Positions 5,859 to 14,156 are shown, counted from the first letter of the stretch. The stretch: 15,194 bases of DNA from Coriobacteriaceae bacterium (GCA_003563465.1 PWVH01000005.1:1-15194); one strand, 5' to 3'. Numbers and translations: made by a program. Notes: generated by a model from the letters alone, not told the origin.

Positions 5859-7037
5859 ATGGGACACCGGGCGATGAGACGAGCTGGCGCATCGGTACTG
5901 ATGCTCCTTGTGCTGTTCGGGAGTGCTCCGCTCGGCTGCTCCAGAGACGAGGTCTTCGAGCCCAGAGATGTCACCACTCCTGAGTTCACTCAGGTGGAAA
6001 TCGGCTTCGCCGGGCCGCTTACGGGAGACAACGCGGAGTACGGACAGGGTATGAAGCGCGCCGCCGAGCTCGCAATCAAGGAGGCCAACAACTCCGAAGA
6101 GGTTCGCGCCGCCGGCTACGAGTTCGCATTGCGCGCCGAAGACGACATGGACGACCCACAGCTGGCGATGTCTGCGGCAAGAGTGCTTGCTGAAGAGAGC
6201 CGGGTCATAGGGGTCGTCGGTCATCTAGGCGGAGAATGCTCCTTGTTGGCTTCACGCGTCTACGAAGAAGCGGGCTTGGCGATGGTCACCGTGTCTTCGG
6301 TTCCGGAGCTGACGAGCCAGGAGCTTTCGATAGTGAACCGAATCTTCACGCGCGATGACACCGAGGGCGAGGCGGCTGCCCGGATGCTCGTGGAAGACCT
6401 CGGCCTGGCAAGGGTGGCGGTGGTCGACGATGCCACGCCTTACGGGCTGCGGTTGAGCGGCTGGTTCTTCGAAGCGCTCGCATCTCACGGGGGAGAGGCG
6501 GTGCTCCGCGAGAGCATCCCCGCTGATGAGTTCGACCCGGAGGAACTCGTGACCGCACTCGAGGAAGCGGCGCCTCAAGCGATCTACTATGCCGGCGCGA
6601 AAGCCCAGGGTGCTCTGATCTCCAAGCACGCAAACGAGGCCGGACTCGACATTCCGCTCGTGGGAGGCGACAGCATTCTTACCGAGGAGTACATCAGTCT
6701 CGCGGGTCCTGAGAATGCCGAAGGTGACATGTCGACGATGCCCGGCCTTCCGCTGGAACGTCAGGCGCGAGGCCCGGACTTCTATGCGAGCTACATGGCC
6801 GAGTACGGCTCCCCGCCGCACGTCTACGACTCCTACGCCTACGATGCGGCCGCGCTCTTGATCCAGGCGGTGCTCGATGTCGGTCCGAATCGCGAACGGG
6901 TCGCAAAGGCCATCCGTGAGATGACGTTTGACGGAGTCACGGGCGTCATGCACTTCGACGAGCACGGTGACACGCTCAACCAGGTGGTCTCCGTCTTCAA
7001 AGTGACTGACGGCGAGTGGGTGGAGCTGATCGACTAG
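5859..7037 (+). CDS. ABC transporter solute-binding lipoprotein, LivJ/LivK-like (type 1 periplasmic fold)
   Basis: The ATG at 5859 (GAGAGGA 6 bases upstream) gives 392 residues. The N-terminus has basic residues (RRAG), a hydrophobic core (SVLMLLVLFGSAPLG) and Cys27, giving a lipoprotein signal peptide; the lipobox PLGC is slightly off consensus at -3. The mature part opens with VEIGFAGPLTGDNAEYGQGM, the hallmark of the branched-chain amino acid receptor family (Peripla_BP_6). Later come GVVGHLGGECSLLASRVYEE (ligand loop), VDDATPYG, IPLVGGDSI and SYAYDAAALLIQAVL. The ligand cannot be read from the sequence; leucine-type amino acids, amides, short carboxylates and purine-related solutes all occur in this fold. 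No permease or ATPase genes are in the window, so it is an orphan receptor placed 16 bases before purH. Confidence 0.88.
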   Translation: MGHRAMRRAGASVLMLLVLFGSAPLGCSRDEVFEPRDVTTPEFTQVEIGFAGPLTGDNAEYGQGMKRAAELAIKEANNSEEVRAAGYEFALRAEDDMDDPQLAMSAARVLAEESRVIGVVGHLGGECSLLASRVYEEAGLAMVTVSSVPELTSQELSIVNRIFTRDDTEGEAAARMLVEDLGLARVAVVDDATPYGLRLSGWFFEALASHGGEAVLRESIPADEFDPEELVTALEEAAPQAIYYAGAKAQGALISKHANEAGLDIPLVGGDSILTEEYISLAGPENAEGDMSTMPGLPLERQARGPDFYASYMAEYGSPPHVYDSYAYDAAALLIQAVLDVGPNRERVAKAIREMTFDGVTGVMHFDEHGDTLNQVVSVFKVTDGEWVELID

Positions 7038-7053
7038 GGCAGAGAGGTTCGCG

Positions 7054-8613
7054 ATGGATCACGTAGAGGTCAAAAGGGCGCTCGTCTCGGTGACCGACAA
7101 GAGCGGTGTGACAGAGTTTTGCCGAGCCCTTCAAGAGGAGTTCGGAGTCGAGATAGTCTCGACCGGCGGTACTGCGAAAGTGCTGGCCGAGGCAGGCGTG
7201 CAGGTTCGGCCGATCGACGACTTGACCGGCTTTCCCGAGATGATGGATGGGCGCGTGAAGACCCTGCATCCAGTTGTCCACGGGGGGCTGCTTGCCCGTC
7301 GCGACGTGCCGGAACACATGGCATCAGCAGCCGAGCATGGAATAGACATGATCGACATGGTAGTGGTGAACCTGTATGCGTTCGAGGCTACCGTTGCGCG
7401 CGAAGGGGTCAGCGAGAAGGAGGCTGTCGAGAACATCGACATCGGCGGCCCGAGCATGCTGCGCAGCGCGGCGAAGAACTTCGAGAGCGTCGCGGTTCTC
7501 ACCAACCCGGCCGATTACGAATCCGTGCTTGCCGAGATGCGGGCCAACGGCGGTGCGACCACTCGCGAGACTCGCAGGCGTCTGGCAACAGAGGTCTACA
7601 GACTGACAAGCGCATACGATAGCGCTATCTGGATGTATCTCTCGGGCTACCGCGACACTGCGTTTCCTAGTGAGGCGCGTTTTCGCCTGGAGAAGGTTCA
7701 GGATCTGCGCTATGGCGAGAACCCGCACCAGGGTGCCGCCTTCTACCGTTTCATCGACAGCAAGGACCACACCTTGGCTCGAGCCGAGCAGCTCCAGGGT
7801 AAGGAGCTTTCCTATAACAACATCCTCGACACCGATGCCGCTTGGGCCGCGGTGCGCGAGTTCGACGAGCCGGCTTGCGTCATCGTCAAGCACACCAACC
7901 CGTGCGGGATTTCGATTGCCGAGGATCTGACCTCGGCGTACCTAAACGCCCACGACGCAGATCCGGTCAGTGCGTTCGGCGGGGTGATCGCGCTAAACGA
8001 CACCGTTCCGGCCATGGTGGTGCAGGGAGTGTTTGACAACAGCCAGTTTGTTGAGGTCATGATCGCGCCCGACTTCGAGCCCGAGGCGCTCGAGATGCTT
8101 GCAACAAAGCCCAACGTGCGCGTGCTGCGCACCGGCGGGGCGCGTCCATTGGGAGGGCATTACGAAAGCCGGGCTGTCGAAGGCGGGATGCTCGTGCAGA
8201 CGAGCGATTCTGTGGCCGAGGACTCGTCGGAGTTCACCGTGCCCACGAAGCGCGAGCCTTCGGTGGAGGAGATGAAGCAGTTACTCTTCGCGTGGAAGGC
8301 CGTCAAGAGCGTGAAGTCGAACGCCATCCTGTTGGCTCGAGGGTTCACCAGTGTAGGTGTGGGCGCCGGGCAGATGAATCGCGTGAACTCGGCGCGCATC
8401 GCCGTGGAGCATGCCGGCGAGATGGCTGACGGCGCCGTGGCGGCCAGCGATGCGTTCATGCCTTTCCCCGACTCCCTCGAAGTGTGCGCGGCTGCCGGAG
8501 TAACCGCCGTCATCCAGCCCGGCGGCTCGGTGCGCGACAAGGAAGTCATCGCCAAGGCCGACGAGCTAGGTGTCGCGATGGTGTTCACCGGGCACCGCCA
8601 CTTCCGGCACTGA
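7054..8613 (+). CDS. purH: Bifunctional AICAR formyltransferase / IMP cyclohydrolase (PurH)
   Basis: PurH catalyses the last two steps to IMP: formylation of AICAR with 10-formyl-tetrahydrofolate, then ring closure. The ATG at 7054 has AGAGAGG 6 bases upstream. The product is 519 residues, standard length. The N-terminal MGS-like cyclohydrolase domain (about 1-150) shows RALVSVTDKSG, VSTGGTAKVL, FPEMMDGRVKTLHP and NIDIGGPSMLRSAAKN. The transferase part shows LRYGENPHQGAAFY, LSYNNILDTDAAW, the catalytic KHTNPCG (Lys279, His280), SAFGGVIALN, and AWKAVKSVKSNAI followed by GAGQMNRV. It ends in the typical DAFMPFPDS, IQPGGSVRDKEVI and FTGHRHFRH. Nothing is truncated. It follows the lipoprotein gene by 16 bases and precedes pabBC by two bases, so one transcript is likely. 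Confidence 0.97.
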   Translation: MDHVEVKRALVSVTDKSGVTEFCRALQEEFGVEIVSTGGTAKVLAEAGVQVRPIDDLTGFPEMMDGRVKTLHPVVHGGLLARRDVPEHMASAAEHGIDMIDMVVVNLYAFEATVAREGVSEKEAVENIDIGGPSMLRSAAKNFESVAVLTNPADYESVLAEMRANGGATTRETRRRLATEVYRLTSAYDSAIWMYLSGYRDTAFPSEARFRLEKVQDLRYGENPHQGAAFYRFIDSKDHTLARAEQLQGKELSYNNILDTDAAWAAVREFDEPACVIVKHTNPCGISIAEDLTSAYLNAHDADPVSAFGGVIALNDTVPAMVVQGVFDNSQFVEVMIAPDFEPEALEMLATKPNVRVLRTGGARPLGGHYESRAVEGGMLVQTSDSVAEDSSEFTVPTKREPSVEEMKQLLFAWKAVKSVKSNAILLARGFTSVGVGAGQMNRVNSARIAVEHAGEMADGAVAASDAFMPFPDSLEVCAAAGVTAVIQPGGSVRDKEVIAKADELGVAMVFTGHRHFRH

Positions 8614-8615
8614 GC

Positions 8616-10448
8616 ATGCAGGGCATGCGCCTCCTCCTGGCGCCGACAAGCGAGCGGGGATGGTTCGGCGGACGCGGATTGGAAGCGTCCGATCCCACCG
8701 GGTTCGAGACAGGTGTCTCGCTTGCTAGAGCCGGGGCGGCACTGCAAGAAGCCTTCGATGCCGCGGACCCGGATCTTCTCGTTGCAGTCTTGCTCACCTA
8801 CGAAGCTGAGGCGACCGTGCTTGCTTTCCGCGGGTGGCGAGAGTACGGGTGGCGGGATCACGGGTGGCACAGGGATGGGCTGCAGCGGCATGGGCTGCAG
8901 GATTGCGAGCCCCTGCCGGCGGTTGGGCCTGGCGCGCCGCTGATCGAAAGCCCGCTGTCCGCCGTAAGCGCGCGGGAGTACCGCGCAGGGGTGCGTGCTG
9001 TGCGAGAGGCGGTGGCTGCGGGTGACGTCTACGTGCTCAACCTCACATACGCCATCCGCGGACAAGCGGCGCTTTCGCCTCGGGAGACGTTTGTGGCACT
9101 GCACGCCCGGGCCGGCGCCGAGATGTCGGCTTTCCTCGGCATGGATCGCGGTCGCGCGATCGCATCGGTGTCGCCGGAGCGGTTCGTACGAGTGGTGCGC
9201 GATCGTGTGACCGGCGGGCGCGAAGTCGAAGTGTGGCCTATCAAGGGCACCCGCCCTCGAGGTGCTGACGCTCAGTCCGACACCGCGCTTGCCGCCGAGC
9301 TCGCCGAGGACGAGAAGGAGCGTGCCGAGCACGTGATGGTGGTCGACATGGAGCGAAACGACCTCGGGCGCGTGTGCGAGGCAGGCAGCGTAAGGGTCGA
9401 CCCCTTCCTTGAGATCGTGCCGACTCCTTATTGCCATCAGATGGTCTCGCGCGTGGCTGGCGACATGCGTGCCGATGCGAAGATAACCGATCTTCTAGAA
9501 GCAGCTTTTCCTTGCGGTTCGGTCACCGGGGCGCCCAAGGTTGCAGCAGTGCGAATCGCAGCCGCACTCGAAGGCGCCCTCCGTGGCCCCTACTCCGGAG
9601 CCTTGCTCGTGGCTCGCTCGGGCGAGCTCGATTCTTCGGTGCTGATTCGCACCGCGGTCTTCGAAGGTGAGGCGCTGAGCTGGGGTACGGGGTGCGGTAT
9701 CACTTGCGATTCGGATTCCGCCGAGGAGTGGCTCGAGTCCCTGCTCAAGGCTTCACCCGTGATTGGCGACTGGCTTCCGCCTCTGGCTCTGCGCGAGACC
9801 TGCCGCGTCGTTTGCGCGCGCGTGCCGTTGCTCTCCGGGCATCTCGCCCGCCTTGCTGCCGGAGGATGCGGTCCCTCGCTGCTCGCGCGCGTGCGCTCCG
9901 AGGTCGCGGTCGCGCTCGCATCCGCCGACCGGACGGCCCCGTACGGCCGTCTAGCGGTCACCGTGCGCCCGGACGGCGCAGTCACCGCGGAGCTTACGAA
10001 CCGGCCCTCTTCGATAGACTTGTCTGGCGGACCGGCGCTTGCGGTGATTCGCGTCGGTGCCGTGCCCGAGTTACCGCCCGGCGCCGCTAAGCCCGCGGAT
10101 CGGTCCGCTTGGGACGATGCGCAGTCGCGGGCCGGGTCTGGCGCTCAGGCCGTCCTGATAGCGCCCGACGGTACCGTCATCGACGGGTGCACCGCTACCG
10201 TTTGGGTGCGACGCGACACGACGCTCCTCACTCCGCCAGCGTCTCCCGCCGTGGCAGGAGTCGCTCGCGAGGTCGTGTTCGACTTGGCCGAGGAGTGCGG
10301 CTTCGCGGCCGTAGAGTCGAGCCTGTCGGAGGACGATCTGCACGCCGCCGAGGAGGTCTTCTTCACCAATGCGGTCGCCGGAGTGGTGCCCGCGCACGGG
10401 CGAGCAGGCGTGGCGGCAGAGAGGCTGCAGTCGCGCTGGGCTTGGTGA
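8616..10448 (+). CDS. pabBC: Fused aminodeoxychorismate synthase component I / aminodeoxychorismate lyase (PabB-PabC)
   Basis: Makes 4-aminobenzoate for folate: the PabB half aminates chorismate, the PabC half removes pyruvate. The ATG at 8616 is two bases after purH, so translation is probably coupled; 610 residues. The chorismate-binding domain spans about 110-385: PIKGTRPRG with active-site Lys210, VDMERNDLGRVCEAG, VPTPYCHQMVSRV, and FPCGSVTGAPKVAA followed by PYSGALL. The class IV PLP lyase domain is about 390-610, with the likely PLP lysine Lys492 (AAKPADRSAWDDAQ) and FFTNAVAGVVPA near the end. Oddities are a 15-bp tandem repeat in the N-terminal part (residues about 73-97), and in the lyase Asp523 and Thr528 (GTVIDGCTATVW) where the family normally has Glu and Asn. 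The glutaminase partner PabA must be encoded elsewhere. Confidence 0.9.
   Translation: MQGMRLLLAPTSERGWFGGRGLEASDPTGFETGVSLARAGAALQEAFDAADPDLLVAVLLTYEAEATVLAFRGWREYGWRDHGWHRDGLQRHGLQDCEPLPAVGPGAPLIESPLSAVSAREYRAGVRAVREAVAAGDVYVLNLTYAIRGQAALSPRETFVALHARAGAEMSAFLGMDRGRAIASVSPERFVRVVRDRVTGGREVEVWPIKGTRPRGADAQSDTALAAELAEDEKERAEHVMVVDMERNDLGRVCEAGSVRVDPFLEIVPTPYCHQMVSRVAGDMRADAKITDLLEAAFPCGSVTGAPKVAAVRIAAALEGALRGPYSGALLVARSGELDSSVLIRTAVFEGEALSWGTGCGITCDSDSAEEWLESLLKASPVIGDWLPPLALRETCRVVCARVPLLSGHLARLAAGGCGPSLLARVRSEVAVALASADRTAPYGRLAVTVRPDGAVTAELTNRPSSIDLSGGPALAVIRVGAVPELPPGAAKPADRSAWDDAQSRAGSGAQAVLIAPDGTVIDGCTATVWVRRDTTLLTPPASPAVAGVAREVVFDLAEECGFAAVESSLSEDDLHAAEEVFFTNAVAGVVPAHGRAGVAAERLQSRWAW
8832..8906 (+). 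repeat. 15-bp tandem repeat (5 units) inside pabB
   Basis: Five in-frame 15-bp units encode GWREY, GWRDH, GWHRD, GLQRH, GLQDC. The first three begin GGGTGG, the last two GGGCTGCAG, so the array has an older and a newer sub-block. It lies before the conserved chorismate-binding core, in a variable linker of PabB proteins. Confidence 0.88.
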
Positions 10449-10479
10449 GCCCGGGCAACAAGGCGAGCCGTGCGGCACG

Positions 10480-10516
10480 CCAGACCGCACGCCGGGCCGC
10501 ATCCAGACCGCACGCC
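10480..10516 (+). repeat. Two-copy 14-bp direct repeat in the convergent gap
   Basis: CCAGACCGCACGCC occurs at 10480-10493 and 10503-10516 (23-bp period), between the ends of pabBC and the mechanosensitive channel gene. GTGCGG (10470-10475) can pair with CCGCAC (10485-10490), giving a small GC-rich hairpin. No T-run marks a classical terminator for either gene. Confidence 0.6.
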
Positions 10517-10520
10517 AGGG

Positions 10521-11558
10521 TCAGTGCGGTGTTTCCTCGGCAGGCTTGTGCACGACCCGCTGCGGGAAGGGGATCTCTATGCCCTCGGCGTCGTATGCGG
10601 TCTTGAGCGCCTTGGCGAATTCGTGCTTCAGCAGGTACTGGTTGACGTACTCGGTAACACGCAGGATGACGTTGAAGTCGATCGAAGAGTCGCCGAACGT
10701 GTGATACCGGATAAAGGGCTCGAAATCGGGCACGCACCCCTCGACACGGCCCATGACCTCCTTGGCGGTTCGTACGGTCACTCGTTCGACATGCTCGAGG
10801 TCGCTGCCGTAGGAGACGCCGACGCCGAAGAGCACCGACATCTCGTCGGCGGGCTGATGGTAGTTGATCAGCAAAGAGGAGGCTAGCTTGGAGTTGGGCA
10901 CGATAACCATGTTGTTCGCGAGCTGCCGGATGGCGGTATAGCGCCACGTCATGTCTTCGACGTAGCCTTCTTCGCCTGTCTCAAGACTTATGTAGTCACC
11001 GGGCTCGATCTGCTTGGAGCCGATGAGCTGTAGGCCGGCAAAGAGGTTGGACAACGTTTCCTGCAACGCGAGCGCGACTGCCAGGCCGCCGACGCCCAAG
11101 GCAGTGAGCAGCGGTGTGATCGAGATGCCGAGTGCGCTCAGTGCGACGAGCGCGCCGATGGCCACTATCGCGATGCGGGTGAGGTTGACGATTATCGTGC
11201 TCGACGGCACGTGGGCATCCTCACGCGATGTGTACATATGGGTCAACCGGGTGGTCAGACGGGTCGCTACGACCGTCACGGCGACTATCGCGCCAACCAG
11301 CAACACCTGGCGCGTCGCCGCAAGAGTTCCGGGCGAAAGACCAAGTCGCCCAGCTGCTATCGAGGCGCCGAGGATCAAGAATAGGAACTCTGTCATACCC
11401 GACAGGGCACTCGCGAGTGCTTCTCCCCAGAGCCAGTTGCGGCTGTGCGAGACGGCTCGGATGCGAGCGACCACGATCCGATCGGCGAGCACCCCGACGA
11501 TCAGCGCCACCGCGACGATCGCGATCGGTATGCTCCAGCGCGCTAGGACGTCATCCAC
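10521..11558 (-). CDS. MscS-family mechanosensitive ion channel
   Basis: A membrane channel that opens under hypo-osmotic tension and releases small solutes. The GTG start at 11558 is supported by GGAGGC 6 bases upstream (11565-11570 on the complement). It has 345 residues. Hydrophobic segments lie at about 9-32, 56-74, 84-100 and 121-145, and the MscS pore helix is at about 150-180 (LTALGVGGLAVALALQETLS, then NLFAGLQLI). The cytoplasmic beta domain begins at QIEPGDYISLETGEEGYVED and includes VPNSKLASSLLINY; the C-terminal alpha/beta part holds YVNQYLLKHEFAKALKTAYDAEGIEIPFPQR. Glycine/alanine packing in the pore helix is intact. It lies 67 bases downstream of the trehalose gene on the same strand, so the two probably form an osmotic-stress unit. 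It runs convergent to pabBC. Confidence 0.93.
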   Translation of the reverse strand: MDDVLARWSIPIAIVAVALIVGVLADRIVVARIRAVSHSRNWLWGEALASALSGMTEFLFLILGASIAAGRLGLSPGTLAATRQVLLVGAIVAVTVVATRLTTRLTHMYTSREDAHVPSSTIIVNLTRIAIVAIGALVALSALGISITPLLTALGVGGLAVALALQETLSNLFAGLQLIGSKQIEPGDYISLETGEEGYVEDMTWRYTAIRQLANNMVIVPNSKLASSLLINYHQPADEMSVLFGVGVSYGSDLEHVERVTVRTAKEVMGRVEGCVPDFEPFIRYHTFGDSSIDFNVILRVTEYVNQYLLKHEFAKALKTAYDAEGIEIPFPQRVVHKPAEETPH

Positions 11559-11625
11559 GGGTTTGCCTCCTGTCGAACTCGGTCGGGTCGTGCAAGCTCG
11601 GGCCGAGCGCCGCCTTTCGCATTGC

Positions 11626-13821
11626 TCACTTGGCGTCGGCCTCGGTCATGGCCTTCAGCAACTCGCGCACGTCGCGTACGGAACGTACCGAATGTGCCGC
11701 ATGCGTGGGGCCGACGCCCACCTTGATCGTCCAGGAATCTTCGGGCGCCATCTCGAAGACGTCCTCATCGGTACGGTCGTCGCCCACGAACAGCAGGAAG
11801 TCCACGTCATCCTGGGCCATCCAGCGGTAAGCCGCCCTCGCCTTGTTGACCCCGGCCAATCGTACTTCGACGACTCTATTACCCTCGGTCACAGCAAGGT
11901 CTTCTTCGGCGACAACGTTGTCGAGCGCCTCCTTGAGTTCGGTCACGCGGGTCTCGGCCAATCGCGGATGCGCCCTGCGATGGTTCCACACCAGCGAGTA
12001 ATCCTTCTCCTCCACGAACGAGCCGGGTGTGCGGTCGGTGAACATGTCCAGAACCGGTCTGACCGGCTCTTTCCACTCGTCACTCATCGGTTCGATCGTC
12101 ACCCACTCACCCGAGCGGTCGTGGATCCAGACTCCGTGCTCGGCCACGAGATCGACGGGAAGGTGCCCGAGCCAATCGTCCACAGTCTTGCGATCGCGTC
12201 CCGAGATAACCACCACGTCGGTGCTCTCGTCGGAACCGAGCGCTTCGAGCAGTTCGAGCACCTCGCGGTCGGGAGCCATTTCTTCGGCACGCGTCGAGAA
12301 AGGCATCAACGTCCCATCGTAGTCGAGCAGGAGCAGGCGGTTCTTGGCAGCGGCGAAAGCCCGCACTAGTTCCTTGCGTGTTTCGGAGTCGAGCGGGGTG
12401 GCGCCGAAGTCGATCTGGGCCACCTTCACCTCTTCGAGTTTGCCGAGGAAGTCCTCGGCCCAGCGCTGCACGGTGTAGCGCGAGAGCCTGCGGACCATGG
12501 ACTCGTTGCGCTTGCATTGTTCGTCTTCGGGCATAGTGAGAGCCGTGTGAATCGCTTCAACCATGCCGTCGAGGTCGAACGGGTTCACCTGTACGGCCTC
12601 ACCGAGCTCGCGGGCAGCTCCGGCCATCTCCGAGAGTACGAGGACACCGTCGCGTCCCGCGTGCGCGGCGACGTACTCCTTGGCGATGAGGTTCATTCCG
12701 TCGCGCAGCGGCGTCACCAGCGCGACGTCGGCCGCCGCATACATGCCCAGCAGCGTGTGGAATGGCAGGGGGCGATAGAGATAGCGGATCGGCGTCCAAT
12801 CGATTGTGGAGTACTGACCGTTGATCGAGCCGACAAGCTGATCTACCTCGCTTTTCAGATCGCGGTAGTGCCGCACGCGCGTGCGGGACGGGACGGCGAC
12901 CGCCACGAGCGTCACCTTGTCGCGCCATTCCGGATGGCGTTCTAGGAAAGCCGCAAAGGCTCTCAGGCGGTGGGGTATGCCTTTGGTGTAGTCGAGCCGG
13001 TCGATCGAGAGGATCACCTTTCGGTCGCGCGTGCGTTGCGTGATTCGCTCGGCCTCGTGGGCTGCCTGCTCGGAGTGCGCTCCCTCGGCATAGCGCTCGA
13101 AGTCGATCCCCATCGGGAATGCGTCGGCAAGCAAGAGCCGGTCGCCGAAGCTCACGCGGCCGAAATGGTCCTCGGTGCCGAGGATGCGTCTCGAGGCGCC
13201 TAGGAAGTAGCGGACGTAGTCATAGGTGTGAAACCCGATGAGATCCGCGCCAAGGAGACCTTCGAGGAGTTCGGAGCGCCAGGGGAGCATGCGAAAGACC
13301 TCGAAGACCGGAAATGGTATGTGCAGGAAGAACCCTATGCTTGCCTTAGGAAGCTTCTCGCGCAGCATCTGAGGCAGCAGCATGAGTTGGTAGTCTTGGA
13401 CCCAGATCGTGTCGTCGGGACGCGCTATCTCTAACACGGCGTCGCGGAACTTGCGATTGGCGCGCTTGTACGCTGCCCATGTGGAACTGTCGAACTCGGC
13501 GAACTGCGTGAACTGGTGTAGAAGCGGCCACAGCGTCTTGTTCGAGAAACCGTGATAGTAGTCGCGTACGTCATCGGCGGTGAGGAAGACCGGCACGCAT
13601 TGGTGTTCGTCTCTTAGCCGGGTGCGAATGTGTTCGCGCTCTTCTTCATCGAGACGCCCGGCGGCTACATCGGCCCAGCCCACCCATAGACTCTCATGCG
13701 TCTCATGGTACGAGCCGAGTCCGGTAGCCACGCCCCCCACGCTTCCTTTGAAGACGAGGTCGCCCTTGCGGCGCTCCACTGTCACGGGCAGACGGTTGGA
13801 GACGATCAGCAGTCGCTTCAT
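11626..13821 (-). CDS. Bifunctional trehalose-6-phosphate synthase / phosphatase (OtsA-OtsB fusion)
   Basis: Makes trehalose from a nucleotide-glucose and glucose-6-phosphate, then dephosphorylates it; trehalose is a compatible solute and stress protectant. The ATG at 13821 starts directly with the GT20 N-terminus (MKRLLIVSNRLPV); GGGGAAG lies just upstream but close. It has 731 residues. The synthase half (1 to about 465) shows GGVATGL, WVGWAD, WVQDYQLMLLP (140-150), FFLHIPFPVFEVFR, RLDYTKGI (275-282) and PLRDGMNLIAKEYVAA. The phosphatase half is a HAD enzyme: LLLDYDGTLMPF with Asp500 and Asp502, VVISGRD, VAEHGVWI, and FVGDDRTDEDVF near 678-689. Both active sites look complete, so both reactions should run. 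This fusion is known in several bacteria and is standard in eukaryotes. It is divergent from the tRNA promoter and probably co-transcribed with the channel gene. Confidence 0.95.
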   Translation of the reverse strand: MKRLLIVSNRLPVTVERRKGDLVFKGSVGGVATGLGSYHETHESLWVGWADVAAGRLDEEEREHIRTRLRDEHQCVPVFLTADDVRDYYHGFSNKTLWPLLHQFTQFAEFDSSTWAAYKRANRKFRDAVLEIARPDDTIWVQDYQLMLLPQMLREKLPKASIGFFLHIPFPVFEVFRMLPWRSELLEGLLGADLIGFHTYDYVRYFLGASRRILGTEDHFGRVSFGDRLLLADAFPMGIDFERYAEGAHSEQAAHEAERITQRTRDRKVILSIDRLDYTKGIPHRLRAFAAFLERHPEWRDKVTLVAVAVPSRTRVRHYRDLKSEVDQLVGSINGQYSTIDWTPIRYLYRPLPFHTLLGMYAAADVALVTPLRDGMNLIAKEYVAAHAGRDGVLVLSEMAGAARELGEAVQVNPFDLDGMVEAIHTALTMPEDEQCKRNESMVRRLSRYTVQRWAEDFLGKLEEVKVAQIDFGATPLDSETRKELVRAFAAAKNRLLLLDYDGTLMPFSTRAEEMAPDREVLELLEALGSDESTDVVVISGRDRKTVDDWLGHLPVDLVAEHGVWIHDRSGEWVTIEPMSDEWKEPVRPVLDMFTDRTPGSFVEEKDYSLVWNHRRAHPRLAETRVTELKEALDNVVAEEDLAVTEGNRVVEVRLAGVNKARAAYRWMAQDDVDFLLFVGDDRTDEDVFEMAPEDSWTIKVGVGPTHAAHSVRSVRDVRELLKAMTEADAK

Positions 13822-13922
13822 GGCTTCCCCGGGGCCTAGTAGCGGTGGCCGTCCCGGTTCCTGTGGCCCTCCGGGCGGCGGCTTCCTCCTACCCTAACAT
13901 TCCCGAAACGCTGCAGTAGGTT

Positions 13923-13951
13923 TTGACCAGGGTCGAAACGCACGCTAAACT
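13923..13951 (+). promoter_or_regulatory. Sigma70-type promoter for the tRNA pair
   Basis: TTGACC (13923-13928) and TAAACT (13946-13951) are separated by exactly 17 bases. Transcription would start near 13958, about 35 bases before tRNA-Lys. It lies in the divergent gap with the trehalose gene, whose own promoter I could not place. Confidence 0.7.
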
Positions 13952-13992
13952 TCCCTTTGCCTTGTGCGCGGGCAGGGTCGCCCGGGCACCTG

Positions 13993-14068
13993 GGGCCGTT
14001 AGCTCAGTTGGTAGAGCAGGGGACTTTTAATCCCAAGGTCGCAGGTTCGAAACCTGCACGGCCCACCA
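13993..14068 (+). tRNA. tRNA-Lys (anticodon TTT)
   Basis: The acceptor GGGCCGT pairs with ACGGCCC. The D arm is GCTC/GAGC, the T arm GCAGG-TTCGAAA-CCTGC, and the anticodon loop CTTTTAA places TTT at 14026-14028. CCA is encoded (14066-14068). The top anticodon-stem pair is G27-A43, a mismatch where other tRNA-Lys genes have a pair or wobble. All else is canonical. Confidence 0.97.
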
Positions 14069-14080
14069 GAATGCGAACAT

Positions 14081-14156
14081 GCCCCCATCGTCTAGAGGCC
14101 AAGGACTCCGCCCTTTCAAGGCGGCAACAGGGATTCGAATTCCCTTGGGGGCACCA
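14081..14156 (+). tRNA. tRNA-Glu (anticodon TTC)
   Basis: The acceptor GCCCCCA pairs with TGGGGGC. The anticodon stem is CCGCC/GGCGG with loop CTTTCAA, placing TTC at 14115-14117. The T arm is AGGGA-TTCGAAT-TCCCT, and CCA is encoded (14154-14156). It lies 12 bases after tRNA-Lys and is surely co-transcribed with it. Confidence 0.97.

Noticed and set aside
8160..9437. 425-residue open frame on the - strand across purH and pabBC
   Set aside because: It spans two certain genes on the other strand; its translation is low in family-like patterns and has no ribosome site.
11014..12369. 451-residue open frame on the + strand over the channel and trehalose genes
   Set aside because: It is antisense to two clear family members, has an Arg/Ser/Ala-rich composition with no motif, and is a typical high-GC shadow.
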